A stretch of DNA of 64,000 nucleotides from Chloroflexi bacterium HGW-Chloroflexi-4 (lineage in GTDB: Bacteria; Chloroflexota; Anaerolineae; Anaerolineales; Anaerolineaceae). The stretch spans positions 144,873 to 208,872 of the forward strand of contig PHBW01000007.1 in assembly GCA_002840715.1 (NCBI GenBank). Reading direction: 5' to 3'. Below the pieces are notes generated by a model. It ran no database searches. It was not told the origin of the DNA and saw only the letters and a program-made list of their open reading frames with translations. The translations under genes were made by a program, and so were the position numbers. Of this stretch, positions 27,465-36,482 are shown in pieces. Position 1 is the first letter of the stretch. Each line of letters opens with the position of its first letter.

Positions 27465-27474
27465 AAAGGTTTAA

Positions 27475-29499
27475 TTAGGCTGTCAATTTGAATTGAGCCA
27501 CGACATCTTGCAGGGTCTTCGCCATATCAGCCAATGACTGGGCAGAAGCGGTCACTTCTTCCACCTGGGCGCTCATCTCTTCTGCACTGGCACTTACCTG
27601 CTCAATGGCAGCACTGTTTTCTTCACTCACGCTGGCAATGCTTTCAATCGCCTGGGTGACTTCACTCGAATTAGCAGCCATTTCTTCAGTGGACGCAGTA
27701 TTCTCTTCTACGATTGCAGAGACTGAATCCACAGCAGTAACCAGATCTTCTGAAGCGGATTTCATGCGGCCAGTGGCTTCACCCGCCAGAGTAGCCTGTT
27801 TGTTGACTGCTTCTGCGGCTGAAAGGATTTCTGCCAGGGCTGTGCCAGCTTGATTCGCTGTCACCACACCCAATTCAACTTCCTTTGACCCCTCTTCCAT
27901 GGCTTTCACGGCTTCGTTCACTGTTGATAATATGCCGCTGATCAAGCCGCCAATCTCTTTTGTTGCAAGCGAGCTTCTCTCAGCCAGTTTTCTGACTTCA
28001 TCTGCGACCACTGCAAAGCCCTTGCCGTGCTCTCCGGCGCGTGCAGCTTCAATGGCTGCATTCAGTGCCAGCAAGTTGGTTTGCGAGGCAATGTCTTCAA
28101 TGGTTTCAACGATCTTCCCGATTTCCTCTGAGCGACGGCCCATCTCTTGCACTTTCTCTGCCGATGCGCCAACCTTGATCTTGATGTTTTGCATGCCGTT
28201 CAAAGTTTGTTCCACAGTCAGAGACCCCTTGCGGGCAGCTTCGGCTGCCGCAGCGGAATCAGTGGTCACCGAGGCTGCATTGCCTGCAACCTGTTGGATG
28301 GCAGTATTAATGAGATCTGTCGCAGTGGATACCTTGGTCACAGATGCACTTTGTTCCTGTGCGCCGGTGGCAACGCCAGTGATTGCCTGACTCATTTGTT
28401 CAACTGCTGTTGCAGTCTTGGTGACTGCAGCGGCTTGATCAGCAGTGCCCTTGGCAACCTGCTGTACTGTGGCAGCGATTTGATTGGTGGCAAGACCAGC
28501 CTGATTGGCGGCCGTAGCCAACTGCCCGGATGCTGCCCCCAAACTGACTGCACTTTGAGCCACCTGGCCTACAGTTTCTCGAAGACTGTCAACCATCTTG
28601 CTAAAAGCCAAGCCAAGCTCATCTTTCTCACTCTTAGCAACTACAGAAACGGTCAAATCATTGTTGGCAATGGTATTTGCAGCCTCACCCATTCCCTGCA
28701 TATATTCAATCACTTGGTCAAATGATTTGGCAATATCGCCCACTTCATCTTTACGATGTGTAAGGCGGTCTTTTACCTTTTGATCGAGGTCTCTCACCAG
28801 GTCACCCACTGAGACCGAAGTGGCGATATTTACCAACTGGTTTAATGGGTTCGCAATTGAATTGCTGATGATTATGCCAAGCCCAACTGCTAAAATTAAG
28901 CCAACGACAATGATAATGATCATGGTTGTGGTAGCACTGTTAGCGATTTCTGTGTTGTGCTTGGCAATTTCGTGAGCTTGATCCACTTTCATTGTCATCA
29001 TGGCATCCAGATTATCTTGAATGGCTCTTGCGCTGGTGTAAGCATCTCCATTAAGAATAACCAATGCTTGTTCGCTGTTGCCGGCTTTTACCAGACTGAT
29101 CATTTGATCCATATAAGGATAAAAAGCATCATAGCCAGCCTTATAGGTATCGAACAAATCCTGCATTTCTTTTGACTGGATCTTTGCAGCATATTCTTCA
29201 TCAACCGTTTCCATGATGGTTCGAAGCTCAGCAATGGTTTCAATTTTTGTGGTTTGGGTTGCTTTATCATCAGCTAAAATCGCATCACGAATATTGACAC
29301 GCATTCGCTGAAAAGCAATTCCCAAATCATCCAACTCTGCAATGGGAACCGTATAATTTTCAAACAGGTTTGTGTCGGCCTCATCGATTTGCCGAATGTA
29401 TATGATTCCTAACAAACCAACCACACCGGCAATTAATGCCACAATCACAAAAGCACTGATCAACTTGACACTGGTTCTAAGATTGTTAAGAGCGTTCAT
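27475..29499 (-). CDS. Methyl-accepting chemotaxis protein (4HB sensor, tandem HAMP)
   Basis: I start at the ATG at 29499 (protein [13 protein letters not shown]) because GGAGG lies directly upstream and the longer reading would begin inside it. The 674-residue receptor has a membrane helix, a four-helix-bundle sensor with the 4HB-like tract [13 protein letters not shown], a second membrane helix around 188-208, two HAMP modules and a signalling coiled coil with the same tip as its paralogues. It is the first gene of the chemotaxis array in transcription order. The tip is nearly identical to those of the other receptors, while the sensor is distinct. Confidence 0.93.
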   Translation of the reverse strand: MNALNNLRTSVKLISAFVIVALIAGVVGLLGIIYIRQIDEADTNLFENYTVPIAELDDLGIAFQRMRVNIRDAILADDKATQTTKIETIAELRTIMETVDEEYAAKIQSKEMQDLFDTYKAGYDAFYPYMDQMISLVKAGNSEQALVILNGDAYTSARAIQDNLDAMMTMKVDQAHEIAKHNTEIANSATTTMIIIIVVGLILAVGLGIIISNSIANPLNQLVNIATSVSVGDLVRDLDQKVKDRLTHRKDEVGDIAKSFDQVIEYMQGMGEAANTIANNDLTVSVVAKSEKDELGLAFSKMVDSLRETVGQVAQSAVSLGAASGQLATAANQAGLATNQIAATVQQVAKGTADQAAAVTKTATAVEQMSQAITGVATGAQEQSASVTKVSTATDLINTAIQQVAGNAASVTTDSAAAAEAARKGSLTVEQTLNGMQNIKIKVGASAEKVQEMGRRSEEIGKIVETIEDIASQTNLLALNAAIEAARAGEHGKGFAVVADEVRKLAERSSLATKEIGGLISGILSTVNEAVKAMEEGSKEVELGVVTANQAGTALAEILSAAEAVNKQATLAGEATGRMKSASEDLVTAVDSVSAIVEENTASTEEMAANSSEVTQAIESIASVSEENSAAIEQVSASAEEMSAQVEEVTASAQSLADMAKTLQDVVAQFKLTA

Positions 29500-29681
29500 T
29501 TTTCCCTCCACCTAAATTTAAAATACCAATAATTCTTCTTGAATTCATGATCATTTTTGCAGACGTATACACACTTTGATTTTTTGTAAAACCCTCCCAA
29601 AATTGAAAATACTTAATGCTCGATTAATCATAGAAAAAATGATGACATTTGTCCTCACTATTTGAAGGGTTCTTTCGCAAC

Positions 29682-29707
29682 AAAAAAGACCGCAATTATG
29701 CGGCCTT
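29682..29707 (-). terminator. Terminator of the six-gene signalling operon
   Basis: On the minus strand a 9-bp stem (29686-29694 with 29699-29707, one G-U pair) is followed by a T-run. It lies 37 bp after the stop of the last regulator gene. Confidence 0.8.
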
Positions 29708-29743
29708 ATTGTCAACTTAATAGGTATTCAGGTCGAAAGACGT

Positions 29744-30391
29744 TTAATCAAGTTTTACAAGCCCTTCACGCAGCGCATAAAGAGTCGCCTGAGTGCGATT
29801 ATCAACTTCCAGTTTATCCAATATCCCGGTCACATAGGTTCTGACAGTCCAGACGCTTAAGAAGAGTTTATCTGCGATTTCCTGATTTGACATGCCATTG
29901 GCAATCAATTTAAGAATCTCGATTTCACGATCTGTCAAAGTGGTGCATTTGGAGAGCGGTTTTGATGGTTTATTCAATTCCCTGATCATAATATTCGTAA
30001 TGCGTGATGGGAAAGCTGTCTCACCGCGATTTACTTTTTTAATGGCATCTTCGATTTCGAGGGGCGATGAATCTTTCAACAGATAACCGGCTGCTCCAGC
30101 TTTAATGGAGGCAATGACTTGAGATTCTTCAAGTGAACTGGTGATGATAATGATTTTTGCCTCGGGTAGTTTCTGTTTGATTCTCAGTGTGGCTTCAATG
30201 CCGTCCAAATTGGGCATCATCAAATCCAGCAGGATCACATCCGGCAAGGTTTGTTCAGCCTTATCAACGGCTTCAATACCATCGGCGGCTTCAGCAACCA
30301 CTTCAAAATCATCAGTGGGTGCAAAAAATGCTTTTAAGCCTTCTCTTACCATTTTATGGTCATCTGCAAGTAACAATCGAATTTTACTCAT
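29744..30391 (-). CDS. NarL/FixJ-family response regulator
   Basis: The 215-residue protein has an N-terminal receiver domain with the acidic pair Asp10-Asp11, the phospho-acceptor Asp56 (ILLDLMMP), the switch residue in ITSS and the Lys in LLKDSS. A C-terminal LuxR-type helix-turn-helix follows (LTDREIEILKLIANGMSNQEIA to DNRTQATLYA, quoted in part). It is the last gene of a six-gene operon, 22 bp after a HisKA_3 kinase gene. That kinase class normally pairs with NarL-type regulators, so it is the likely phosphodonor. It should act as a DNA-binding transcription factor; its targets are unknown. Confidence 0.93.
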   Translation of the reverse strand: MSKIRLLLADDHKMVREGLKAFFAPTDDFEVVAEAADGIEAVDKAEQTLPDVILLDLMMPNLDGIEATLRIKQKLPEAKIIIITSSLEESQVIASIKAGAAGYLLKDSSPLEIEDAIKKVNRGETAFPSRITNIMIRELNKPSKPLSKCTTLTDREIEILKLIANGMSNQEIADKLFLSVWTVRTYVTGILDKLEVDNRTQATLYALREGLVKLD

Positions 30392-30413
30392 ACATGTCCC
30401 TCATAAATACCAT

Positions 30414-32864
30414 TTATGAAATTGAAGGAAATTTTACTTCAATTTTGGTCCCTGCATCTTTGGATGAAAGAATTTTGTAGGTTCCATCTATGCGCTCCGC
30501 ACGTTCACCCATGGTCGCAAGTCCTACACCTCCATTGTGAAGTCCTTCTTCCACAGAAAAACCCACCCCATTATCTTGAATTGAAAATAACACTTCACCA
30601 TTAATTCGCTTCATTTCAACCAGAATGCGTGTGGCATGGGCATATTTCAATGAATTATTAAGTGACTCTATGGCTATACGATATAGATTTTCTTCAATCG
30701 TTTCTGGCAATACCAAACCGTTGTCGATGTGGATTTCTGCTTCAATATTTGAGCGTCTTTCGACAGCATCCAGACGATTTTGTAACGAGCCCACCAGACC
30801 ATTTTGCTTCAATTCAGGAGATCGCAGCTCATAAACCAATAAACGCATATCTTTTAATGCTTGTTGAGTCAAATCACCAATCTGAGTCAGGTAGTTATCC
30901 ACTTCAGAATATTTCTGCTGTCCAAAAAAGCGGCGGGCGCCTACCGAATATAAACTGGCACTATACAACGACTGTGTTACAGAATCATGAAGCTCGCGTG
31001 CTAATCTTGACCGTTCTTCAAGAACAGCAACTCTTTCAGCCCGTTTATAAGATCTTGAATTTTCTACCACCAAGGCTAAATGATCTGCAATAAATGAAAG
31101 CAAGGTCAATTCTTCGAGAATTATCTGATCTGAATTATTATGAAAAACCACCAAAACACCAACTACCCGGTCTTGCGCACGCATAGGCAGCCCAATCAAA
31201 GACAAACTCGATGGCAGACTGTCCTTTGCCTCTTTTATATCAAAATCGTCAATGCTAGGAATCACCAGTGATTTTTTTTGTTGGACCACCCTCTCAAAGA
31301 TTTTTGTAAAAAATGGTTGAATGAGGTAATCTTCAGGGATTGACTTTTCCAAATGGCATGAAACAAGGCTCAACGAGGATGACAGGTCTTGAACCAGGTA
31401 GATGGCTCCGCTTTTTGTGTGAACCGCCTCAAGAGTCAATTCCAATGCATGACTTAGGGCATGATTAATATTCAATGTTGCACTGGCGGATGAAGTCACT
31501 TTGTAAATGCTTTCGAGCTCGCGCTCACGCAAACGCACCATTGCCTCAAGCTCAGTTGTAGCAGCCATGCGGTTTAGTGCGTTGCCTGCCATATCAGCAA
31601 TTGTATTTACCAGAACTCGCTGTTCATTACTAAAAATTCGAGGAGTCAAGAAATCCATGTAGATCACGCCGATAGTCCGGTCTTTATTGATAATTGGATA
31701 TGAAATCATTGAAGCGGGACGCGGTCCGTTTCCATAAAGCCATTCTGGGATTTCTTGATATGCATGAGGATGAATCTTTTCAAAAAAACCAATCCGTCTT
31801 TCTTCAAGAATTTTCTTTAACTGTTTACCAACCTTGACTCTGGTGTTCACAGGCACGATCTTATGATCGCTTAAAAATAGATGAGTGTCGAGATAATCGC
31901 CATCCAAAAAAGCAACGGCAGCATGGTCGGCATGCAACAGTTTGGATAACTCCTCAAGCACCACCTCAACCAGTTCATTTCGTGAATTTGCCTGTCGCAT
32001 ACGCGAAGAGATAAAGGTAATGGTTTCGAGTTGCTGCGCGCGATTCTGGCTTTCAATAATTTTCTCGCGTAAATCGAGTTCTATCAATTTGCGATCAGTT
32101 ATGTCATGAACCACACCTGAAGTTCGAATGACTGTCCCATCTTTATCGAATTCAGACTCGCCTGCACGTATCAAAATGAACCTGGTGGATTTATCAGGTC
32201 TAAAGATTCTGCATTCGATTTCGCCTAATGGAAAATCTCCTTTCAGATTATGGGCATAACGAAAGACAATTTCCTTATCTTCAGGATGAACAGAGTTTTC
32301 CCAAAAATCGTGAAAATTACCTGTTTCCTTTTCTCTCTCAACACCAAAAATCCGGTATAGTTCATCTGACCATATTTCTTTACCTGAGATTAGATCATTG
32401 ACCCAATGTCCAATGTGAGCCACCTGCTGTGAATTTTTTAGATTCCGTTCACTTTCTAATAATGCTTCATGAGACTGTTTTTGTGATCGGCGAATACTGG
32501 CTTCGAGAAGTTCACGCTCAACCACCGGTGGCAATTTTGAAAGATTGTCTTTCATGATGTAATCGCGAGCGCCGGATTTCATTAAAGCAACAGCCGTCTC
32601 TTCTCCGACCGCTCCGGACACAACTATAAATGGAATGTCTTTGCCTGTTTCTTGAAGAATTTCCAAAGCACCAGTTGCGCTAAATTGAGGAAGTTGAAAA
32701 TCAGCAATGATAATATCCCACGATAAATCAATTGCCTTTACCAATTCAAGCTCAGTTTCGACACGTGTCATTTCAACCGCGTAACCAGCTTTTTCCAGAT
32801 GGCGGAGAATTAAACCGGCATCCATTTCTGAATCTTCAATGATAAGTACTCGCAGAGGTATCAT
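30414..32864 (-). CDS. Hybrid sensor kinase: REC-PAS-GAF-GAF-HisKA_3-HATPase
   Basis: The 816-residue cytoplasmic protein begins with a receiver domain (acidic Glu10-Asp11, phospho-acceptor Asp55, Lys in YIMKDN). Next comes a PAS/PAC unit (about 135-270, HIGHWVNDLISG) and two GAF domains (about 285-445 and 465-600). The transmitter is of the NarX/DesK type: the HisKA_3 histidine is His626 in ARELHDSVTQSL, and the ATPase has NSLKYA, DNGVGF and GGVGLATM. A receiver at the N-terminus of a kinase suggests that a phosphoryl group from an upstream kinase modulates it. It lies 10 bp after a single-domain regulator gene and 22 bp before a NarL-type regulator gene, its probable partner. Confidence 0.92.
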   Translation of the reverse strand: MIPLRVLIIEDSEMDAGLILRHLEKAGYAVEMTRVETELELVKAIDLSWDIIIADFQLPQFSATGALEILQETGKDIPFIVVSGAVGEETAVALMKSGARDYIMKDNLSKLPPVVERELLEASIRRSQKQSHEALLESERNLKNSQQVAHIGHWVNDLISGKEIWSDELYRIFGVEREKETGNFHDFWENSVHPEDKEIVFRYAHNLKGDFPLGEIECRIFRPDKSTRFILIRAGESEFDKDGTVIRTSGVVHDITDRKLIELDLREKIIESQNRAQQLETITFISSRMRQANSRNELVEVVLEELSKLLHADHAAVAFLDGDYLDTHLFLSDHKIVPVNTRVKVGKQLKKILEERRIGFFEKIHPHAYQEIPEWLYGNGPRPASMISYPIINKDRTIGVIYMDFLTPRIFSNEQRVLVNTIADMAGNALNRMAATTELEAMVRLRERELESIYKVTSSASATLNINHALSHALELTLEAVHTKSGAIYLVQDLSSSLSLVSCHLEKSIPEDYLIQPFFTKIFERVVQQKKSLVIPSIDDFDIKEAKDSLPSSLSLIGLPMRAQDRVVGVLVVFHNNSDQIILEELTLLSFIADHLALVVENSRSYKRAERVAVLEERSRLARELHDSVTQSLYSASLYSVGARRFFGQQKYSEVDNYLTQIGDLTQQALKDMRLLVYELRSPELKQNGLVGSLQNRLDAVERRSNIEAEIHIDNGLVLPETIEENLYRIAIESLNNSLKYAHATRILVEMKRINGEVLFSIQDNGVGFSVEEGLHNGGVGLATMGERAERIDGTYKILSSKDAGTKIEVKFPSIS

Positions 32865-32874
32865 AATATGATGA

Positions 32875-33306
32875 TTATTCGGACGGGGTTTCGTTGATTG
32901 ACAGCCAATATTGACCCAGGCTTTGAATAACTGCTGAAAACTGGTAAAAATCTACCGGTTTGCGAATATAACTGTTAGCCCCCAGATCATAGGCTTGTTT
33001 TATATCCCGCTCTTCTGTGGATGAACTTAAGAAAACCACAGGCAGATTGTGAGTATGCTTGTCGCCCCTGATTGCCTTTAAAACATCAAATCCATCCAAC
33101 TTTGGAAGATTGATATCCAACAGAACCAAGGTTGGCAATTCTCCACCATATTTTAGTTGATCTGCATTAAAAAGAAAATCCAAAGCTTGCTGCCCGTCTT
33201 CAGCAACCACCAATTCATTCATTATTTGAGCTTTGATAAACGCTCTTTTGGTGAGGTCAATATCACTCGGGTTATCTTCAACCAATAAAATTGTCTTTAA
33301 GGTCAT
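32875..33306 (-). CDS. Single-domain response regulator (Rcp1-like)
   Basis: I start at the ATG at 33306, which has GGAGGAGAA before it and overlaps the stop of the upstream kinase gene in an ATGA junction, a sign of translational coupling. The 143-residue protein is a receiver only: acidic Glu10-Asp11, phospho-acceptor Asp64 (VLLDINLP), SSST as the switch and Lys116 in YIRKPVD. The inserted segment between the second helix and third strand (DFLFNADQLKYGGELP) is typical of Rcp1-like regulators that pair with PAS- or phytochrome-type kinases. With no output domain it is likely a phosphoryl shuttle, probably from the preceding kinase. Confidence 0.92.
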   Translation of the reverse strand: MTLKTILLVEDNPSDIDLTKRAFIKAQIMNELVVAEDGQQALDFLFNADQLKYGGELPTLVLLDINLPKLDGFDVLKAIRGDKHTHNLPVVFLSSSTEERDIKQAYDLGANSYIRKPVDFYQFSAVIQSLGQYWLSINETPSE

Positions 33307-36300
33307 TTCTCCTCCCATAACGTGAAGAAGAATGTGGCGCCTTCATTCACTCTTGCCTCTGCCCAAACCCGGCCATTATGCCTGTTTATGATCCGCTGAA
33401 CAGTAGCCAGCCCAACCCCGGTGCCCGGAAAATCCGCTTGTTTGTGCATACGCTGAAAGGCACCAAATAGATTTTTTGCATAATTCATCTCAAATCCGGC
33501 CCCATTGTCTTTCACAAAATATGTCGGCTTTTTATCAATCATCTGTCGCCCAAACTCAATTTTAGGGTTAGGAACTTTGCTTGAAAATTTATAAGCATTA
33601 TTGAACAGATTGGTCAGCACGATTGAAAGAAGGTTATAGTCTCCATTATCCATCATCGCTGGCTGAATCATCACAAGCGGAGATCGTTCATGATATTCTT
33701 CATTTAATCGATCTACGACAATCTGCGCAATATCTGAAAGATTAACCAAGGCGGTTTTTGATTCCATGCGGGTCACACGTGACAGCATAAGCAATCCATC
33801 AATGAGTTGCCCCATGTGTTGAATCTCGCTGCGGACTCGATTGATATAGAGATTTCCTTTTTCATCCAATTTGTCTTCGTAATCTTCTTTGAGTGCCAGA
33901 CTCCAGCCATCAATGCCTCTTAAAGGAGCGCGTAAATCGTGAGAAACAGAATAAGAGAAAGCTTCCAATTCTTTGTTGGCTGCCACGAGTTGTGCGGTTC
34001 GCTCTTCAACCCGCTTTTCTAGTTCAGTATTTAATTGCCTGATTTTCTCTTCTGCAGCTTTTTGATCTTCAATCACGCTTAATAAATTTACACGAGAGCG
34101 CTTTGCTTCATCCAGTAATTTTTCTAATTCCAATTGGATCAGTTTATTGTCGTTTTCAATTTTCTTTCGATCTGTAATATCCTTGGCCATGGTTACAACC
34201 ATTTTTCGGCCGTCATTCATCTTTCCCAAAAAAGAAGAACTAAAATCCCATGTCAGTTTTTGACCGTCTTTGATTTCAATTTCGAATTCACCTTCATAGA
34301 TCGTCTTTTCAATTTCAAATACGTTTTTGATTTGGGAAATAAAAATGTCTCTTTTATCTCCAAAAGAATCCTTTATCCATGAATCAATTGTCAGATGATC
34401 ATCAAGTTTAAATCCAGACAACTCTTCCAAAGAATGGCTGATTGCCAAGACTTCACCATCTTCTGCATGCAGCATTATTGGCAGGGGAGAGTTTAGTATT
34501 GTGAGTTTAAATCGATTTTCGCTTTCTTGCAGCTCTTTGATAATTTTATTGCGAAGTGTAACGTCATTTAAAACACAATGGGTTTGCTTGAAATTTCCCT
34601 TTTCATCATAGCCAATTTTTCCATCAAAAGAGACTTCTATTATTTGGCCATTCTTGTGAACCATTCTGAACTGGTTGTGTACTTCTCCTGCCGCTTTAAA
34701 TTTCGGAAATCGCTCTCTAAAAGCATCAACCATTTCAGTAACCAAAAAATCACCAAACCAATGACCGATGACTTCCTCTTTTTGGTATCCCAAAATATCA
34801 AGCCATGTCTGGTTGACAATAATAAAATTACCATCACCATCCAATGATTGATAACCTAGGGGTGAATTTTCAAAAAGCTTGCGGTATCTTTCTTCGGTGC
34901 TTTTGATCGATTCCAACGCGAGGTTGCGTTCAGCAATATCTTGTATAGATTGTTGATATAGCCTGGCATTGTTTGCAGCCACTGCAATTTGAGAGACGAG
35001 CAGCTCTGCCAGGTGAAGATCGTTTTCAGAATAGGCGTTATAGTCACTACATTGGATTTGAACAACACCATCAACGCGGTTATTTAAGACAATTGGGATA
35101 ACCAGTGCAGATTTTGTGTAAGGGGTGTCGTCTTCTATTTCTTTATCAGGGACTGGTTTTCCTTCATCGTTGATGAAATAGTTCGTATTTGTATTCTTCA
35201 GTGCAGCTGGATAATCACTGATGTTGCGGGAAATTCCTGATCGAATTACCGGGCTCTGAATGCCGCGGCCTTCAGGTTCCAAAGGTATTTGCGGAAAATC
35301 TGATACATCGTAGAATTTCCCCTCGTTTACTGCAATAAGCGCTTTTAACATTTGTGCATCAGCATCATACTCAGAAATAATGAGGTTCTCGCATTTCATG
35401 ATGCGGCAAATTTGTTGAAAAAAAGTTTTGTAAATTTCCTGTAAATCCAGCGTTTGACTTAATAGTTTGCCTGCCTCAAAAAGCATATTTAACTCGAGGT
35501 TTTTTTGATCCTTTTCATGTTCAAGGATCTTTCTTTCAGTGATATCCTGGCCAACAGCCTGGTAAATAGTTGGCATGCCAAGCTCATCAAAAAATGCTCG
35601 ATTAATCCACTGATGCCATCTGACCTCACCGTTTTGAGAAATATATTTTTGTTCATGTGTTTCAATTGGGCTTTGGGGCGTTAACTGATTGATTTTATTT
35701 TTGACCAATTCCAGATCAGATGGAATTAAAAAGTCAAAAAAACTCTTGCCTATCAATTCTTCTGGTTCATGGTGAACAAGTTCGGCCAATATCTTATCCA
35801 CAAATGTAATGGTGCCATCGGGCAAAAATGTGGTTACAAAAATCGGCAAATCTTTAGACAGATTCTGATACCGATCTTCACTGACCAATACCCGGTTTCG
35901 CGCTTCAATCTCTTGAAGTCTTTTCAAACCGCTTTCTGAAATAACTTCGATCAACCCTTTAATAAAGAAAAGATAATTATCAAGTTGTTTTTTTGACCAG
36001 ACTGGCACTTTTTTTACTGCATCGATATAAGCCGATTCATCGAACCCAAATTCTTTTGCCTGTTGTTTGTAAAAATCAAGGTCTGGTTTCTTTAAGAAGA
36101 ATTGCCCGGTGAAATAATTACCGTAATGAACGCCATCAATGATGATTGGCGTGGCATTATCAATCAACCCACGCGGACACTTGTAACTTACCGCAGGATT
36201 GGCTTCTGACAGATGCTCCAGGATGTAAAGATCACTTTTCTTGCAGTCTCTTTCGCACTGCTCATTCACCCGGTGGAATTTGGTACACACATCCTGCCAG

Positions 36301-36440
36301 GCAGTGGCTGTAAGAACATTACCCTCCAAATCAATAATCGCAGCAGGGAAGGAATAAATATTATTTAACCTGTCGTGCAGCTCTTGGAATTGCTGGATGT
36401 CTATCAGGTCTTGTAATTTGTATTTCACCGTATTTTGCAT
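33303..36440 (-). CDS. PocR-PAS-GAF-PAS histidine kinase
   Basis: The 1045-residue protein has no membrane helix. Residues about 8-180 match the PocR sensory domain (LIDIQQFQELHDRL, paired Cys in EQCERDC, GQFFL), a fold associated with binding small hydrocarbon derivatives. A PAS domain (about 190-305), a GAF domain (about 320-490) and two more PAS domains (about 505-765) follow, then a coiled coil. The transmitter is classical: His834 in SVSHDLRAPLRG, N-box NLFNNAYKFS, DNGAGF and GTGVGLATV. It is the third gene of the operon and is translationally coupled to a single-domain regulator gene, its expected partner. Confidence 0.92.
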   Translation of the reverse strand: MQNTVKYKLQDLIDIQQFQELHDRLNNIYSFPAAIIDLEGNVLTATAWQDVCTKFHRVNEQCERDCKKSDLYILEHLSEANPAVSYKCPRGLIDNATPIIIDGVHYGNYFTGQFFLKKPDLDFYKQQAKEFGFDESAYIDAVKKVPVWSKKQLDNYLFFIKGLIEVISESGLKRLQEIEARNRVLVSEDRYQNLSKDLPIFVTTFLPDGTITFVDKILAELVHHEPEELIGKSFFDFLIPSDLELVKNKINQLTPQSPIETHEQKYISQNGEVRWHQWINRAFFDELGMPTIYQAVGQDITERKILEHEKDQKNLELNMLFEAGKLLSQTLDLQEIYKTFFQQICRIMKCENLIISEYDADAQMLKALIAVNEGKFYDVSDFPQIPLEPEGRGIQSPVIRSGISRNISDYPAALKNTNTNYFINDEGKPVPDKEIEDDTPYTKSALVIPIVLNNRVDGVVQIQCSDYNAYSENDLHLAELLVSQIAVAANNARLYQQSIQDIAERNLALESIKSTEERYRKLFENSPLGYQSLDGDGNFIIVNQTWLDILGYQKEEVIGHWFGDFLVTEMVDAFRERFPKFKAAGEVHNQFRMVHKNGQIIEVSFDGKIGYDEKGNFKQTHCVLNDVTLRNKIIKELQESENRFKLTILNSPLPIMLHAEDGEVLAISHSLEELSGFKLDDHLTIDSWIKDSFGDKRDIFISQIKNVFEIEKTIYEGEFEIEIKDGQKLTWDFSSSFLGKMNDGRKMVVTMAKDITDRKKIENDNKLIQLELEKLLDEAKRSRVNLLSVIEDQKAAEEKIRQLNTELEKRVEERTAQLVAANKELEAFSYSVSHDLRAPLRGIDGWSLALKEDYEDKLDEKGNLYINRVRSEIQHMGQLIDGLLMLSRVTRMESKTALVNLSDIAQIVVDRLNEEYHERSPLVMIQPAMMDNGDYNLLSIVLTNLFNNAYKFSSKVPNPKIEFGRQMIDKKPTYFVKDNGAGFEMNYAKNLFGAFQRMHKQADFPGTGVGLATVQRIINRHNGRVWAEARVNEGATFFFTLWEEK

Positions 36441-36482
36441 ATATACACCAATAAAAAATCTGTTATTGATTAAATATCAATT

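Noticed and set aside
18327..29175. Many long open frames on the plus strand opposite the chemoreceptor genes, up to about 190 codons
   Set aside because: They are antisense shadows of Ala/Ser/Glu-rich coiled-coil genes: they give low-complexity Ser/Thr/Ala products and have no ribosome binding sites.
30662..31093. A 143-codon plus-strand frame within the HisKA_3 kinase gene
   Set aside because: It is antisense to a conserved transmitter domain and has a composition typical of shadow frames.
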